Source of the DNA: Blautia massiliensis (ex Durand et al. 2017)
GTDB lineage: Bacteria; Bacillota; Clostridia; Lachnospirales; Lachnospiraceae
Assembly (NCBI RefSeq): GCF_001487165.1
Contig: NZ_LN913005.1
Span: 1,461-65,460, forward strand
Direction of reading: 5' to 3'
DNA length: 64,000 nucleotides
The notes under the pieces are model-generated. The model was given only the letters and a program-made list of their open reading frames with translations. It did no database searches and was not told the DNA's origin. The position numbers and the translations under genes are program-made. Shown piece by piece: positions 46,822 through 55,470 of the stretch (its first letter is position 1; the number at the start of each line of letters is the position of its first letter).

Positions 46822-47367
46822 TTAATCCAGCATCTTAAATCCCTTCCAGTATCTGAACCATGCTTTTGCTACAATGCTGCTCCTTGCCACATAGGGATTG
46901 TCCCAATACCTGGAATCCAGCGATTCATTCCGGTTATCTCCAAGCATAAAATAACTATCTTCCGGGACATGAAATTCCATCTCTGGCTCCTCTTCCATTT
47001 CTTCACGTATAAAGGAATCATCTAATGCTGTATGTGAACCATTGATATAAACTTTTCCATCCTTTATAAGCACAGTCTCCCCTGGCAATCCAATGACCCG
47101 TTTGATATACACTTCGTCAGGCTCATCCGGGGCATAAAACATGATGATATCGTACCGTTCCGGATTGTTTCCAAACTGGTATGCAATACGGTTCCCAATC
47201 AGTCTGTCACCTGTCATCAAAGTGTTTTCCATGGAATCTGATGGGATATAAGCATTTATCAGGATTTTCGTATACAGGAAAATCATTGCAGCAACTGTTA
47301 TAACAATGATGGCCAGATATCTCAGGCATACATGACTCAATGGCTCATCTGTATTTTTTTCTTCCAT
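46822..47367 (-). CDS. lepB: Signal peptidase I
   Basis: 181 residues: short cytoplasmic head, one membrane helix (about 15-37), then the S26 catalytic domain. Nucleophile Ser in IPSDSMENTL, Lys general base in VYIKRVIGLPGE, and GDNRNESLDSRYW box E. Carried inside the mobile element, presumably to process its exported proteins; the CAP protein at 57.2 kb is one candidate substrate (inference). Own promoter at 47517-47545. Confidence 0.94.
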   Translation of the reverse strand: MEEKNTDEPLSHVCLRYLAIIVITVAAMIFLYTKILINAYIPSDSMENTLMTGDRLIGNRIAYQFGNNPERYDIIMFYAPDEPDEVYIKRVIGLPGETVLIKDGKVYINGSHTALDDSFIREEMEEEPEMEFHVPEDSYFMLGDNRNESLDSRYWDNPYVARSSIVAKAWFRYWKGFKMLD

Positions 47368-47516
47368 ATTATATCTTCTTTCTTATATCCAAATCTCGCG
47401 ATTGCGGCTCCTCAAGACATAGAAACAGCCGCCCCAGTCTGGTAAATGAAGCGGCAATCTCTATCCAACTTTATATTTAATCAGCCATCTATCGACCGTG
47501 TTCCCTTTTCACCGCC

Positions 47517-47545
47517 ATAGTAACATGTCATAGCAGAAATGTCAA
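47517..47545 (-). promoter_or_regulatory. lepB promoter
   Basis: Minus-strand TTGACA (47540-47545), 17-bp spacer, TACTAT (47517-47522). Confidence 0.75.
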
Positions 47546-47608
47546 TCAACCCGATTATACATCCAGGAGGTCTGTTTCCAGGCCTCCTGTTCCAAATTCC
47601 TTATGATG

Positions 47609-48497
47609 TTATGATGCTATCTTTCCATCCTTCCTCAGTGCTTCCCTGAGTTCCTTTTCTGCCTCGTATGCCTGCTTGTAATGATTCCGTGCATACAGGT
47701 CTTCAAAAGTCCGGATATTGCTTTCCAGCATATGTTCCACCCACAGCCACTCTTCCAGGGTAAGGGATATCACATTCCGGATTTCCCCTTCGCTCCTTTG
47801 CTTTTACATTCAAAAGGCCTTTTTCCGTCCTCGTGACCGGTGCATAGTAGTTCCGGATATCAATTTCTACCGTTTTCTCAGAGGCTCCGTCCCAGCGGAT
47901 AGAGATTTCATACACAAAGTATTTATCGCCGTGTTTCCGCCGGATAAGGGGCCTCATGCCGGAACTGTAGACCGTCTCTGCCTGGAATCCAGCCTTGGAT
48001 TCCTCCGCATCCAACTGTCCTGCTTCGTATAGTCTTAAGGCATCCTCGATTGCTGTTATCTGTGCCGCGTTTCTTGGATACCTGCCTAAATTGCTCTCAA
48101 GCCAGTTCTTCTGGTTGATTAACAGCCTTTTATTAGTCTGTTCATCCTCCAGGAGCAGTGCTGCCGGAGTCTTTCCTTTTAATGTCCCTGCATTAATCGT
48201 AGTCGTGTATGCCGGGCTCTTTGACGGCTCAGATTTCTGTTTCTGTACCGATAACATATCCCGGAGGCTCAGGTTCCGGATTTTCTGGAAGATGGCCGGA
48301 AGTTCTTTTACCGGCACATTGGCTGTGGCCGGTCTCTTTTCTTTGCTGATAAGGACAAATTTAAAACGGCTGAACGTATCGTGATGGAAGGTCAGCGGCT
48401 CGCTGCCGTCCTTGCATTCTGGTATGGTCAACTCATTCAGCACAAAAAATGTCTGGTTCTTCTGGATACAAACGCATTCTTTTGGATTCTTCATCAT
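47609..48497 (-). pseudogene. Element protein of unknown function, frameshifted near the C-terminus
   Basis: The frame from 48497 (AAGGAG upstream) runs 264 residues to a stop at 47703, ending in unlikely GNPECDIPYPGR. Around 47785-47800 (GCAAAGGAGCGAAGGGG) a one-base shift gives a much better continuation, SEGEIRNVISLTLEEWLWVEHMLES...ELREALRKDGKIAS, ending at 47609. The remnant at 45394 carries the same tail, supporting it as the true end. The body has a helical middle (LLLEDEQTNKRLLINQKNWLE) and beta-rich C-terminal part; no known domain recognised. Either a real frameshift or a sequencing slip. Confidence 0.75.
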
Positions 48498-48596
48498 AAT
48501 ATAATCTCCTTTTTACGTATAAATTTTGGTATGTAACATTTTTATCCGGGCAGGCCGTCTGTGCAGCCTGCCCGTGTCTTTACCGGTCTATAACTC

Positions 48597-49082
48597 TTAT
48601 CGGACCGGGATAGTCGTGAGCACCCGTTTCCAATTCAGCCCAAAGTGGCAGATACCCCATACATAGACCTCCAGCCTGGCGTTGTAATAGACCAGTTCCT
48701 CGGATTCATCCAGCAGTATCCTTGCCCCTTCCTCTGGCACCTGGTAATACTCACACGGCTCTATGACCTCACATCTCGCCGTCAGCAGTTCTATGTCTTT
48801 CTCCCACCTGGAAGTGTCCTGGTTATCTTCGGCCTCGGCAATCATCGCCTCCAGTTCCCGGACTCTCTCCAAGGCCATTTCCGAACCATAGGCCTCACCC
48901 TCGCTGTCCCTGAAATACAGTTCATCGCCATTTACCAACTCCCAGGTCCCCTCATCTTCGGCATTGATGTCGTAGTACTCTGCGTCAACTGCTTCTGCCG
49001 CAGCAAAATAGTCTACGAAGCCTGCCTTTATCGCCGCAGGGCTGAGTTCCGCTCCGTGCCAGGTAGTATGTTTCTGTTTCAT
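48597..49082 (-). CDS. Acidic element protein of unknown function
   Basis: 161 residues, strongly acidic (many Glu and Asp in AEAVDAEYYDINAEDEGTWELV and LEAMIAEAEDNQDTSRWEKDIE). No membrane segment. Acidic proteins on mobile elements can be DNA mimics, but nothing here shows that. AAAGGAG lies before the ATG. Same direction as its neighbours. Confidence 0.65.
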   Translation of the reverse strand: MKQKHTTWHGAELSPAAIKAGFVDYFAAAEAVDAEYYDINAEDEGTWELVNGDELYFRDSEGEAYGSEMALERVRELEAMIAEAEDNQDTSRWEKDIELLTARCEVIEPCEYYQVPEEGARILLDESEELVYYNARLEVYVWGICHFGLNWKRVLTTIPVR

Positions 49083-49229
49083 ATGTAAAATCTCCTTTCG
49101 TCCTGATTCCTTACCGGTTGTATCATCTATATGTCAAAAGAATCATCCCGTCTGTTTTTTTGCGGGTCCATCTTTTCACCGGAAGCAGGCTGCCGGTCCA
49201 GCCCGCCCAAGTCTCCAGATATCCGGGAT

Positions 49230-49673
49230 TCATTCCGTATCCGGGCCATTCCACATCTTTTCTTTGTTCAGATACTGGATATCGTTTCTTTTCAATTCTT
49301 CGCCGACATTCCAGCCCAACTGACAGATTCTCACGCTCTCTTCCGGGTATTCCAGCAGTGCTTTTCCCCATACCCTCATGAACTCTGTATTGGCCTCCCT
49401 GACGGCAGCCAGTTCTTGTGTGCATTCCTTATCAATCCGTTTCTTGCTTTCCTCCATGACCTCTTCCTCTGACAACATGTTCATCATTTTGCCCTGCTGT
49501 ACCAGTTCCTGCATCCTGTCCAGCATCATGGACATCTGCGTGTCTTCTACAATCTCCTGAGCCTTCTTTGCAAACACCTGGTATCTGTCCCTTACCACAT
49601 CATAGGCCTTCTGGATTTCCTTTCTGCATTTCAGGTTTGTAATGTCGCTATAAACTTCTCTTAATGGTCTCAT
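49230..49673 (-). CDS. Helical element protein of unknown function
   Basis: 147 residues from the ATG at 49673 (AAGGAAG 10 nt upstream); the longer frame to 50015 overlaps the next gene out of frame and is not used. Mostly helical with a coiled-coil middle (KAYDVVRDRYQVFAKKAQEIVED, MLDRMQELVQQGKMM). No recognised domain. Confidence 0.6.
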   Translation of the reverse strand: MRPLREVYSDITNLKCRKEIQKAYDVVRDRYQVFAKKAQEIVEDTQMSMMLDRMQELVQQGKMMNMLSEEEVMEESKKRIDKECTQELAAVREANTEFMRVWGKALLEYPEESVRICQLGWNVGEELKRNDIQYLNKEKMWNGPDTE

Positions 49674-49722
49674 ATCGGTATCTTCCTTTCTGCTATAAAA
49701 TCGTTTCTTATAAAAGCACTTC

Positions 49723-50031
49723 TTACTCTTCAAAGGTTCCGAAAAGTTCCTCATATTTTTCAACAGTAAGGTTCTCTTCCGCCCATTCCCTTGCTTCTTC
49801 CTCTGACAGTGGGATAATCTGCTCCCCGCCGATGCAGCCGCCGCTTTCCAGACGTTCCGCATATCTGGATGCCGGGCCTCCTTCGCCATACAGGAAGAAC
49901 TCTCCTGTTTTCTTCCTATAGAATTCCTCTTCAAAATAACGGTAGTCATTTTTGTAACAACTGCTCTGGTTACTGCCAATATATCTGGCTGTGTCTGTGT
50001 CATATAATCTTCCATGTAAAATCTTTCTCAT
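49723..50031 (-). CDS. Small element protein of unknown function
   Basis: 102 residues; AAGGAGG 8 nt before the ATG. N-terminal half aromatic-rich (GRLYDTDTARYIGS...YRYFEEEFYRKKTGEFFLYGEGG), resembling small element proteins that begin RKILxGxxYDTETA; C-terminal half acidic and helical. Conserved among conjugative elements by recollection; function unknown. Confidence 0.65.
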   Translation of the reverse strand: MRKILHGRLYDTDTARYIGSNQSSCYKNDYRYFEEEFYRKKTGEFFLYGEGGPASRYAERLESGGCIGGEQIIPLSEEEAREWAEENLTVEKYEELFGTFEE

Positions 50032-50321
50032 GGTCCTATCCTCCTTGTTTTTTCTTTACATATATAGCCTGCTGGAAAATTGATGCAGTCGTGCGGATTA
50101 TCGTTGATTTTTCTTAGCCCTTGTTGTGCCACGGCACATTTCCGGCATCCGCATGACGGAATGTTCTTATGTCTTCATGGATTTCACCTCCCGGTTTTCT
50201 CTTTTCCCTTCCGTTATCCTTTATATGTTGAGGAAATCCGGAGGCGTATTTTTTTGCGGATTATTTTTCGGCTGGTGGAAATGGCATCTGGGAGGGCCGG
50301 AACGCGGGAGGAGTTGCAGGC
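50032..50321. other. Short gene-free stretch before repeat copy B
   Basis: No gene of plausible size. A good ribosome binding site (GGGAGGTGAAATCC) near 50180-50200 leads only to a three-codon frame on the minus strand. GC content rises toward the repeat. Confidence 0.5.
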
Positions 50322-50855
50322 TGGATAGGGTTTGAGAACAAGGTGCAACAGTAGAAACGGAGGCTGCGGCTGGACAGTTGCATCCGGGCATCGGGAAGGC
50401 TGTACGGAAGAACGATTGGCTGGGAACGGCGGCCCCGGGATGCCCTGGGATAATGCCTGCGGAGATGTTGACCGGCGACAGGGAAGAAATACAGAGATTG
50501 TAGCGGGCAGGTCATGACAGGTTGCCGCAGCGGTGGCGGCGATATATGAGGGCAGGATGCGGCAAAGATGGCAGTGATATGTTAAAGGCATCGGGAAATA
50601 ATTGACGAAGCGTGCCAGCAAGGACTCCTGAACCGGCCTGTGATGGCGGCTGTGGATGAAAAGAGCCTGGTGCAACCTGATGATAAGGGCTGCGGACAGG
50701 ATTATGGATAGATATGATTTTATAGATGTGCCGGATACGATTGCCAGATATGATGTTTCTTATGGCTGGAATATATATGATAACGCCCGGGAAGTTGCTT
50801 ATATATAAGAAGGTTTACGGCGAATGGCAGGGCTGTATGCCTTGTACTCATCAAC
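50322..50855. ncRNA. Large non-coding repeat, copy B (candidate structured RNA)
   Basis: Counterpart of copy A. Conserved from GGATAGG to TGTACTCATCAAC. Variable islands sit in predicted loops, for example 50336-50352 and 50432-50470, while long stretches are invariant. Compensatory pair: AA at 50674-50675 with TT at 50702-50703, against GG/CC in copy A, around the shared CCTG...CAGG stem with the same bulged A. With copy A it forms direct repeats bracketing 4.3 kb that includes lepB. Confidence 0.6.
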
Positions 50856-51550
50856 ACCTGCGGGAGCATTTCGCCTTACCCGGACGGCCTGTTCCCATAG
50901 ACAATTCCACTGGCAGACTTGGAGTTACTGGCGGCCTGCGCCGTTGTCAGGTTATCCCTACCGGATGGCTGTGGTTCTCTGGCACGAAAACCAATTCTGC
51001 GGCTGTGATACAGTACCGGTTCCCCGATAACTTATCGGCTGCGAAAGTGTTTTTTCGTATAAGGCCTCATATCCTACCGATAGCAATACACTACCGATTA
51101 ATCAATGCCCCATTTGCCCTAGTACTGCCCCAGTACTACCTGGGCACTAATCATTGTATAAACTCCTTCATTTATGCAAAATACAGTATATCTCATATGT
51201 ATATACACTATATATAGTATATTTATTTATATTATATAGAAAATGCCCTAGTGCCCTAGTGAATGAAGTAATATATATATATATGAGAAATTTAAAAATA
51301 AAAAAAGATTTACTTAAATTTTATTTTTCTCTTCTATATATACTATATTTTTACTCGGGCAGGGCGGGGCACTAGGGCACTGGCCACAAAACAGGCCATT
51401 TTTTGCAAAAAATGCTCATTTTTTATTGTTGAAATACTTAACCCTTGCTCTCATTGTCCTTGTACTGCCCAGTTATCGCCCGTTCTGCCCCTACTGCCTC
51501 ATCTCTGAACATAAGCAAAGCCCGGGCACTATAACCGGGCTTTGCTTTCA
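50856..51550. other. AT-rich, repeat-bearing region; candidate replication origin
   Basis: Positions 51165-51360 are nearly all A and T, with long TATATA stretches. Around them a short motif TGCCC(T/C)AGT recurs: 51115, 51126, 51244, 51252, in reverse at 51371, and a variant at 51466. The pair at 51244-51260 and its inverse at 51366-51382 flank the AT core. This layout resembles an iteron-type origin with an unwinding element, placed just downstream of the DUF927 ATPase gene. No gene is convincing here. Confidence 0.5.
51515..51545 (-). terminator. Terminator of the DUF927 gene
   Basis: Minus strand AAGCCCGG, 9-nt loop, CCGGGCTTTGC, just after the stop codon. Confidence 0.75.
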
Positions 51551-53890
51551 TTACTTAAATTCTATTTCTTCAATCTGTAGTTGTCTTTGCGTATTGATTT
51601 CGTCTGCCACCTTCAAAAATGGGTTTTGAGGGGCGTTCTCTTCTACTCCAGGCTGTGATAAATCATCCTCATCTGCACAATCGCTATCTATCAGTCTGAT
51701 ATTTACGAGTCTAGGTCTAGTACTGTATATCTTAGAAGGTGTCTTCCTGGTATTTGCGCCCTTATCTGCTCTGATTAAATCATTTTCTCTCAGAAAATCA
51801 AAAAACAGTCTCCTGTCAACGCCGCCATCTGCCAGCCATCTATCTAAAACCTCCGGTCTGACACATAACCATCTCTGTTGGTTTTCCATTCTATACAGGC
51901 CCCAATACTCTCCAACCCATTTGGCTGGGTCTAACGGGTCCGCGATTCTCTCTGTCAAATTTTCGTCCAATCCCTCAAATCGGTCAGGATTGCCAATCAT
52001 CAGGTCCTCAAGTTTGTTATAAAATCTTTTTGCTGGTTTGATGGTCTCCTCATCCTCAGTAAAAGAAATCAACTCGTCAATCGTAAACATAATATCGTCT
52101 TTAAATAATCTTGTTGCAGCAAGATAATCCGCAAGCATCAGTATCGCCAGTCCCTCAGCCTGTGTCTCTGAATGTCCAATCTCTCGCATACGTGCAACAA
52201 TCTGCGAAAAAAATTTCTTTTTCATAGCCTGCAACTCATCCAGTTCCATTCCCTGTAGGATTTCCACAAAATCACGTCCGGCAAATCCGTAATTCGTAGC
52301 AAAAAACTCTTTCCAATATCCTATTTTTTCTTCCCAAACTTTCGGAAACTGGCTCCCAGATTTCACTGCATAAACTCTTGTGTATGAGCCTCCATTGACC
52401 CCGCCTCTGTTTCCATATGAGGTCAGGATAGCCTCAGAATTTACTAGGGATGACAAGCACCAGGACATCTGCGCCCGGTTGCCCATATTCTTTGTTCCTC
52501 TCAGTGCTCCGGCTCCATTTGACGCCTGCATAATGAATTTTGGAATCATATTCGGGTCTGCGTTATTGGCATCCTCTACAACCAATGGGATGTTCTTATG
52601 TGCATTCATACGAATCTCCATACCGGTCGGTGTTGACTGAGGCGTTAGTGCTATAACGTAGCCCTCTCTAAAATCTCCAAAAATCGTGGCATTGATTGAA
52701 TCACAAATGGTCTTCCCTGTGTGCGTGTCTCCGTAAATGTTTCCGATAAAACCGTTAACTACATCTGGCAGCATGCCCAGTATAGGGGATGCTAACAGTA
52801 CTATCGTTGCAAAATTAAACATCTTTACCCTAGTCTGCCTCATCTCCTTGAACTCCCTATACCAGGCCTCTCTGTCGCCCTGTGACTGTGATATAGCCTG
52901 TGTCAGTCCTGGGAATTCATCCTCTTTTTCAAATACAAACTCATTATTTGTATATGGCAGGAATTCTTTTTTGTCGCTCGTCCATCCGAATGATGATGCC
53001 ATTTTATGTATTGGGAGAGCACCCCTCATCGCAGATTCCTCGAGCATAGCGGTTGCATAATCCGTAAACGCCATTGCCCGGCGGCTGTTGATACTGTATC
53101 CTTTTTTGGCCAGCGTCATTGCCTCTCGTGAGTCCATCAATGTTGACTGCTCCACAATCTTGTGTCTCCAATCTCCCTGCACACTTTTAAACCTTATACC
53201 GCATTTCTCAGCACCGATTGCTCCAGCATCATACGGTTCATATAGACAATCAATCAAAAACGGAAATCTCCCCGCCTCTACCCGTCTTACTGTTTTTCCG
53301 CTCTCCTCTAGCATATAAATTCCATCATCGTTGGCAACCCATCCAGGACCAATATAAATATTTTTACAGCCTTCAGGCAGTTCTGTAAATTTTGTCATAT
53401 TCCCTGTTTCCAGGATTTTTTCTCTTTCTTTTTGTGCTAATTTTTTCCTCTCCTGCTCCGCCATTTCATCATCGTGTTTCTGCCTCTCTTTTATTTCTCT
53501 TTTTGCGGCCATACAATTTTTCTTGAAATACCGAACCAGGGCCATTCCGCCTAATTCCTTTGCAAGCATCTCTAACCGATACTGCACTTCATTCCGCCTA
53601 ATCTCTCCACAGTTTACACTAAATAATATTCTGTACATATCCGAATCGCTGAACTGCTCCGCTCTTGTCACACATCCGATTTCTCCCTTTTTGAAGCAAT
53701 CGCAATACAGTTCTGTATAATCCTGTAATCCGGGATTCTCCGGTATTTCTTTTTTATTTATTGCAGATGGTCCTGCCTGCGGAACGGCTGCGTTTTGCCC
53801 TCCTTTTATCATATTTATGATTAACGCCTGCATTTCCGGCGGCAACTGGTTCAGCATTGCTGCTACATCTATGTTTAAATTCTCACTCAT
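51551..53890 (-). CDS. DUF927-family ATPase, likely replication-associated
   Basis: 779 residues from the ATG at 53890 (GGAGGAG 6 nt upstream), preferred to 53914. An N-terminal Gln/Pro linker, a charged coiled coil (about 140-165), then a DUF927 domain with helicase-like ATPase: Walker A NIYGDTHTGKTI near residue 395 and a Walker B-like VVEDANNAD. C-terminal winged-helix-like region (RRLFFDFLRENDLIRADKG). DUF927 proteins occur on plasmids and conjugative elements as superfamily 3-like helicases; a replication role fits the adjacent origin-like repeats but is inferred. Confidence 0.75.
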   Translation of the reverse strand: MSENLNIDVAAMLNQLPPEMQALIINMIKGGQNAAVPQAGPSAINKKEIPENPGLQDYTELYCDCFKKGEIGCVTRAEQFSDSDMYRILFSVNCGEIRRNEVQYRLEMLAKELGGMALVRYFKKNCMAAKREIKERQKHDDEMAEQERKKLAQKEREKILETGNMTKFTELPEGCKNIYIGPGWVANDDGIYMLEESGKTVRRVEAGRFPFLIDCLYEPYDAGAIGAEKCGIRFKSVQGDWRHKIVEQSTLMDSREAMTLAKKGYSINSRRAMAFTDYATAMLEESAMRGALPIHKMASSFGWTSDKKEFLPYTNNEFVFEKEDEFPGLTQAISQSQGDREAWYREFKEMRQTRVKMFNFATIVLLASPILGMLPDVVNGFIGNIYGDTHTGKTICDSINATIFGDFREGYVIALTPQSTPTGMEIRMNAHKNIPLVVEDANNADPNMIPKFIMQASNGAGALRGTKNMGNRAQMSWCLSSLVNSEAILTSYGNRGGVNGGSYTRVYAVKSGSQFPKVWEEKIGYWKEFFATNYGFAGRDFVEILQGMELDELQAMKKKFFSQIVARMREIGHSETQAEGLAILMLADYLAATRLFKDDIMFTIDELISFTEDEETIKPAKRFYNKLEDLMIGNPDRFEGLDENLTERIADPLDPAKWVGEYWGLYRMENQQRWLCVRPEVLDRWLADGGVDRRLFFDFLRENDLIRADKGANTRKTPSKIYSTRPRLVNIRLIDSDCADEDDLSQPGVEENAPQNPFLKVADEINTQRQLQIEEIEFK

Positions 53891-53975
53891 AATCTTCTCC
53901 TCCTGTTCTTTCATGAGATAAAATCAATATGCGTAAAAATCATGTTGATAGTTTGTGGTTTCGTGATTTATTTTT

Positions 53976-54004
53976 ATAATACGCTTCGTACTACGTTGTG
54001 TCAA
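53976..54004 (-). promoter_or_regulatory. Promoter of the DUF927 gene
   Basis: Minus-strand TTGACA (53999-54004), 17-bp spacer, TATTAT (53976-53981). It overlaps one copy of the GTACTAC...CAAC repeat. Confidence 0.8.
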
Positions 54005-54070
54005 CATATTTGCAAAAATCCATTTATTCTTCATGTTTTCTTTATTTTTACACGTACTACATTGCGCAAC
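53987..54070. promoter_or_regulatory. Repeated operator-like motif between divergent genes
   Basis: CGTACTACGTTGTGTCAAC (53987-54005) and CGTACTACATTGCGCAAC (54053-54070), same orientation, 66 bp apart. The first covers the -35 and spacer of the leftward promoter, the second lies 12 bp upstream of the rightward -35. A weaker CGCACTACC at 54090 falls in the rightward spacer. Confidence 0.65.
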
Positions 54071-54081
54071 TATTATTTATA

Positions 54082-54110
54082 TTGATTTACGCACTACCAT
54101 ATGCTACAAT
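54082..54110 (+). promoter_or_regulatory. Promoter of the divergent HTH/coiled-coil gene
   Basis: TTGATT (54082-54087), 17-bp spacer, TACAAT (54105-54110), 43 nt before the ATG. Confidence 0.7.
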
Positions 54111-54153
54111 GTACTCACCAAATAAAAAAGTACTGTGAAAGGAACAAAAACTT

Positions 54154-54894
54154 ATGGAAAACACCCATTCATGGACTTGTGATAATGAAATCGGGACCAC
54201 TCTTCCCCAGTATGCGAACAGCCAGGGAATCACATATGAAGCGGTCAGACGCCAGGTTATTAAATATCAGGATACTGAACTCCGGGGCCATATCCAGATA
54301 AGGAACAAGACTAAATACCTGGACGACTTCGCTGTAGAATTTCTGAACGAGCACCGGAGACCTCAGGCACAGATTGATAGCGATGCCAACAACATTGCGG
54401 AACAACTCAAAGATATGCTCATTTATATTAAGGAGAATAAATCTAATCCCCAAAAAGCCCACCAATTTCAGCCTTTCAAGGATTATATTTCCAATACTCC
54501 CGAGGATGCCTTCGCACAGGAAAACCATGCAGCCACCACACCTTCATCAAAGGAAACATCACCCCAAGCAAACACCAAGCCCTTAGACGAATCCATATGG
54601 ATGCCATTGCACAAGGCGTCCCCTGACCGTCAACTGATTGCTCTACAGACCGAAAATGAACTTCTCAAGAAACAACTTTCAGATTTACAGAACGCATACA
54701 ACAAACTTCTGGTAGAGACCAGCAATTTGACCGCAAAAATTTATTATGCTGAGAAACACGCAGACAATGCAGAGAAGAACTCCAAGCGGTGGTATAACCT
54801 TGCGCTTGAATGTATCAAGACCTTTAACCAACAGCAAGCCCAGGATTTCAATGCTACAAAGTCGGAGGCTCCTGACGATGCTCCTGAGGATTGA
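54154..54894 (+). CDS. HTH and coiled-coil protein divergent from the DUF927 gene
   Basis: 246 residues; GAAAGGAAC upstream. N-terminal DNA-binding-like segment TLPQYANSQGITYEAVRRQVIKYQ (about residues 16-40) suggests a MerR/Xis-type winged helix, then a flexible Ser/Pro/Thr linker (about 105-145), and a coiled coil TENELLKKQLSDLQNAYNKLLVE (about 165-190). Its acidic end reads SEAPDDAPED. The operator-like repeats in its promoter and the 23-bp iterons right after its stop make it a candidate regulator or partition/replication accessory protein. Family not identified. Confidence 0.65.
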   Translation: MENTHSWTCDNEIGTTLPQYANSQGITYEAVRRQVIKYQDTELRGHIQIRNKTKYLDDFAVEFLNEHRRPQAQIDSDANNIAEQLKDMLIYIKENKSNPQKAHQFQPFKDYISNTPEDAFAQENHAATTPSSKETSPQANTKPLDESIWMPLHKASPDRQLIALQTENELLKKQLSDLQNAYNKLLVETSNLTAKIYYAEKHADNAEKNSKRWYNLALECIKTFNQQQAQDFNATKSEAPDDAPED

Positions 54895-54929
54895 TTGGAT
54901 AAGATAGAAACACCATACTGATATTTGAG

Positions 54930-55038
54930 GGACCACCATTGCTGCATTTCCGGAACCACCATCGCTGCATTTCCAGAACCACCATCACCGAACTTCCGAA
55001 AGCACCATCACCGTGTTTCCGGGACCACCATCTTTACC
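54930..55038. repeat. 23-bp iterons, four and a half units
   Basis: ACCACCAT(C/T) recurs at 54932, 54955, 54978, 55001 (variant AGCACC) and 55024, an exact 23-bp period; each unit continues with a variable middle and TTCCG. Direct repeats of one to two helical turns beside a DNA-binding protein gene are typical of plasmid iterons. Confidence 0.8.
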
Positions 55039-55385
55039 AGGATTTCAAGATTATAACAGCCGGAACGACTGCCGATACCCCTAAAAAAGAATGATTTTCT
55101 ACAGATTTATTAAGAGGAAGGGCGCATATACTCACCATTATTATGGTGTACTATCCACCACCTCCGGCTGTGTCTATCCCTGCCGCCTTCCAGCCGTCAC
55201 CCCAGAACCGTTTTCAAAGCCAAGAGCAGGATGATTCTATTGTAAAAAGTTCTTGTGATATTTCACGATATGTGTGATACAGATGATTCCCGATTTCCCA
55301 TTTATCGGTATATTGATTTTCAGATTTGCATATGATATAATGCCAGTAGGCAAAAGGTAATTATTAAACGCTTATAGCAAAGAAC
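55039..55385. other. Gene-free stretch after the iterons
   Basis: No convincing gene. Composition is mixed, with AT-rich sequence from 55235 to 55340. A possible plus-strand -10 (GATATAATG) lies near 55335-55345, pointing at the hairpin at 55386. Confidence 0.5.
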
Positions 55386-55436
55386 GAAGCCCCCGGCTGT
55401 ACTTGCACTACAACCGAGGGCTTCTTCTTGTTTTTT
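55386..55436. terminator. Strong hairpin next to the small membrane peptide gene
   Basis: GAAGCCCCCGGCTGT and ACAACCGAGGGCTTC form a long stem, followed on the plus strand by TTCTTGTTTTTT. A short plus-strand RNA ending here would be antisense-adjacent to the peptide gene, as in type I toxin-antitoxin loci; the minus strand also reads into it. Confidence 0.75.
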
Positions 55437-55470
55437 AGGATGGTCAAGTATCCATCAGGCTATTGTTGTC

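Noticed and set aside
49674-50015. N-terminal extension of the gene ending at 49230
   Set aside because: Overlaps the well-supported 49723-50031 gene in another frame; the ATG at 49673 has a good ribosome binding site.
50214-50675. 153-codon frame over repeat copy B
   Set aside because: Same reasons as for copy A; it also runs through the variable islands.
50726-51217. 163-codon plus-strand frame spanning the end of copy B and the AT-rich region
   Set aside because: Starts inside the non-coding repeat, ends in A/T-rich low-complexity sequence, and has no ribosome binding site.
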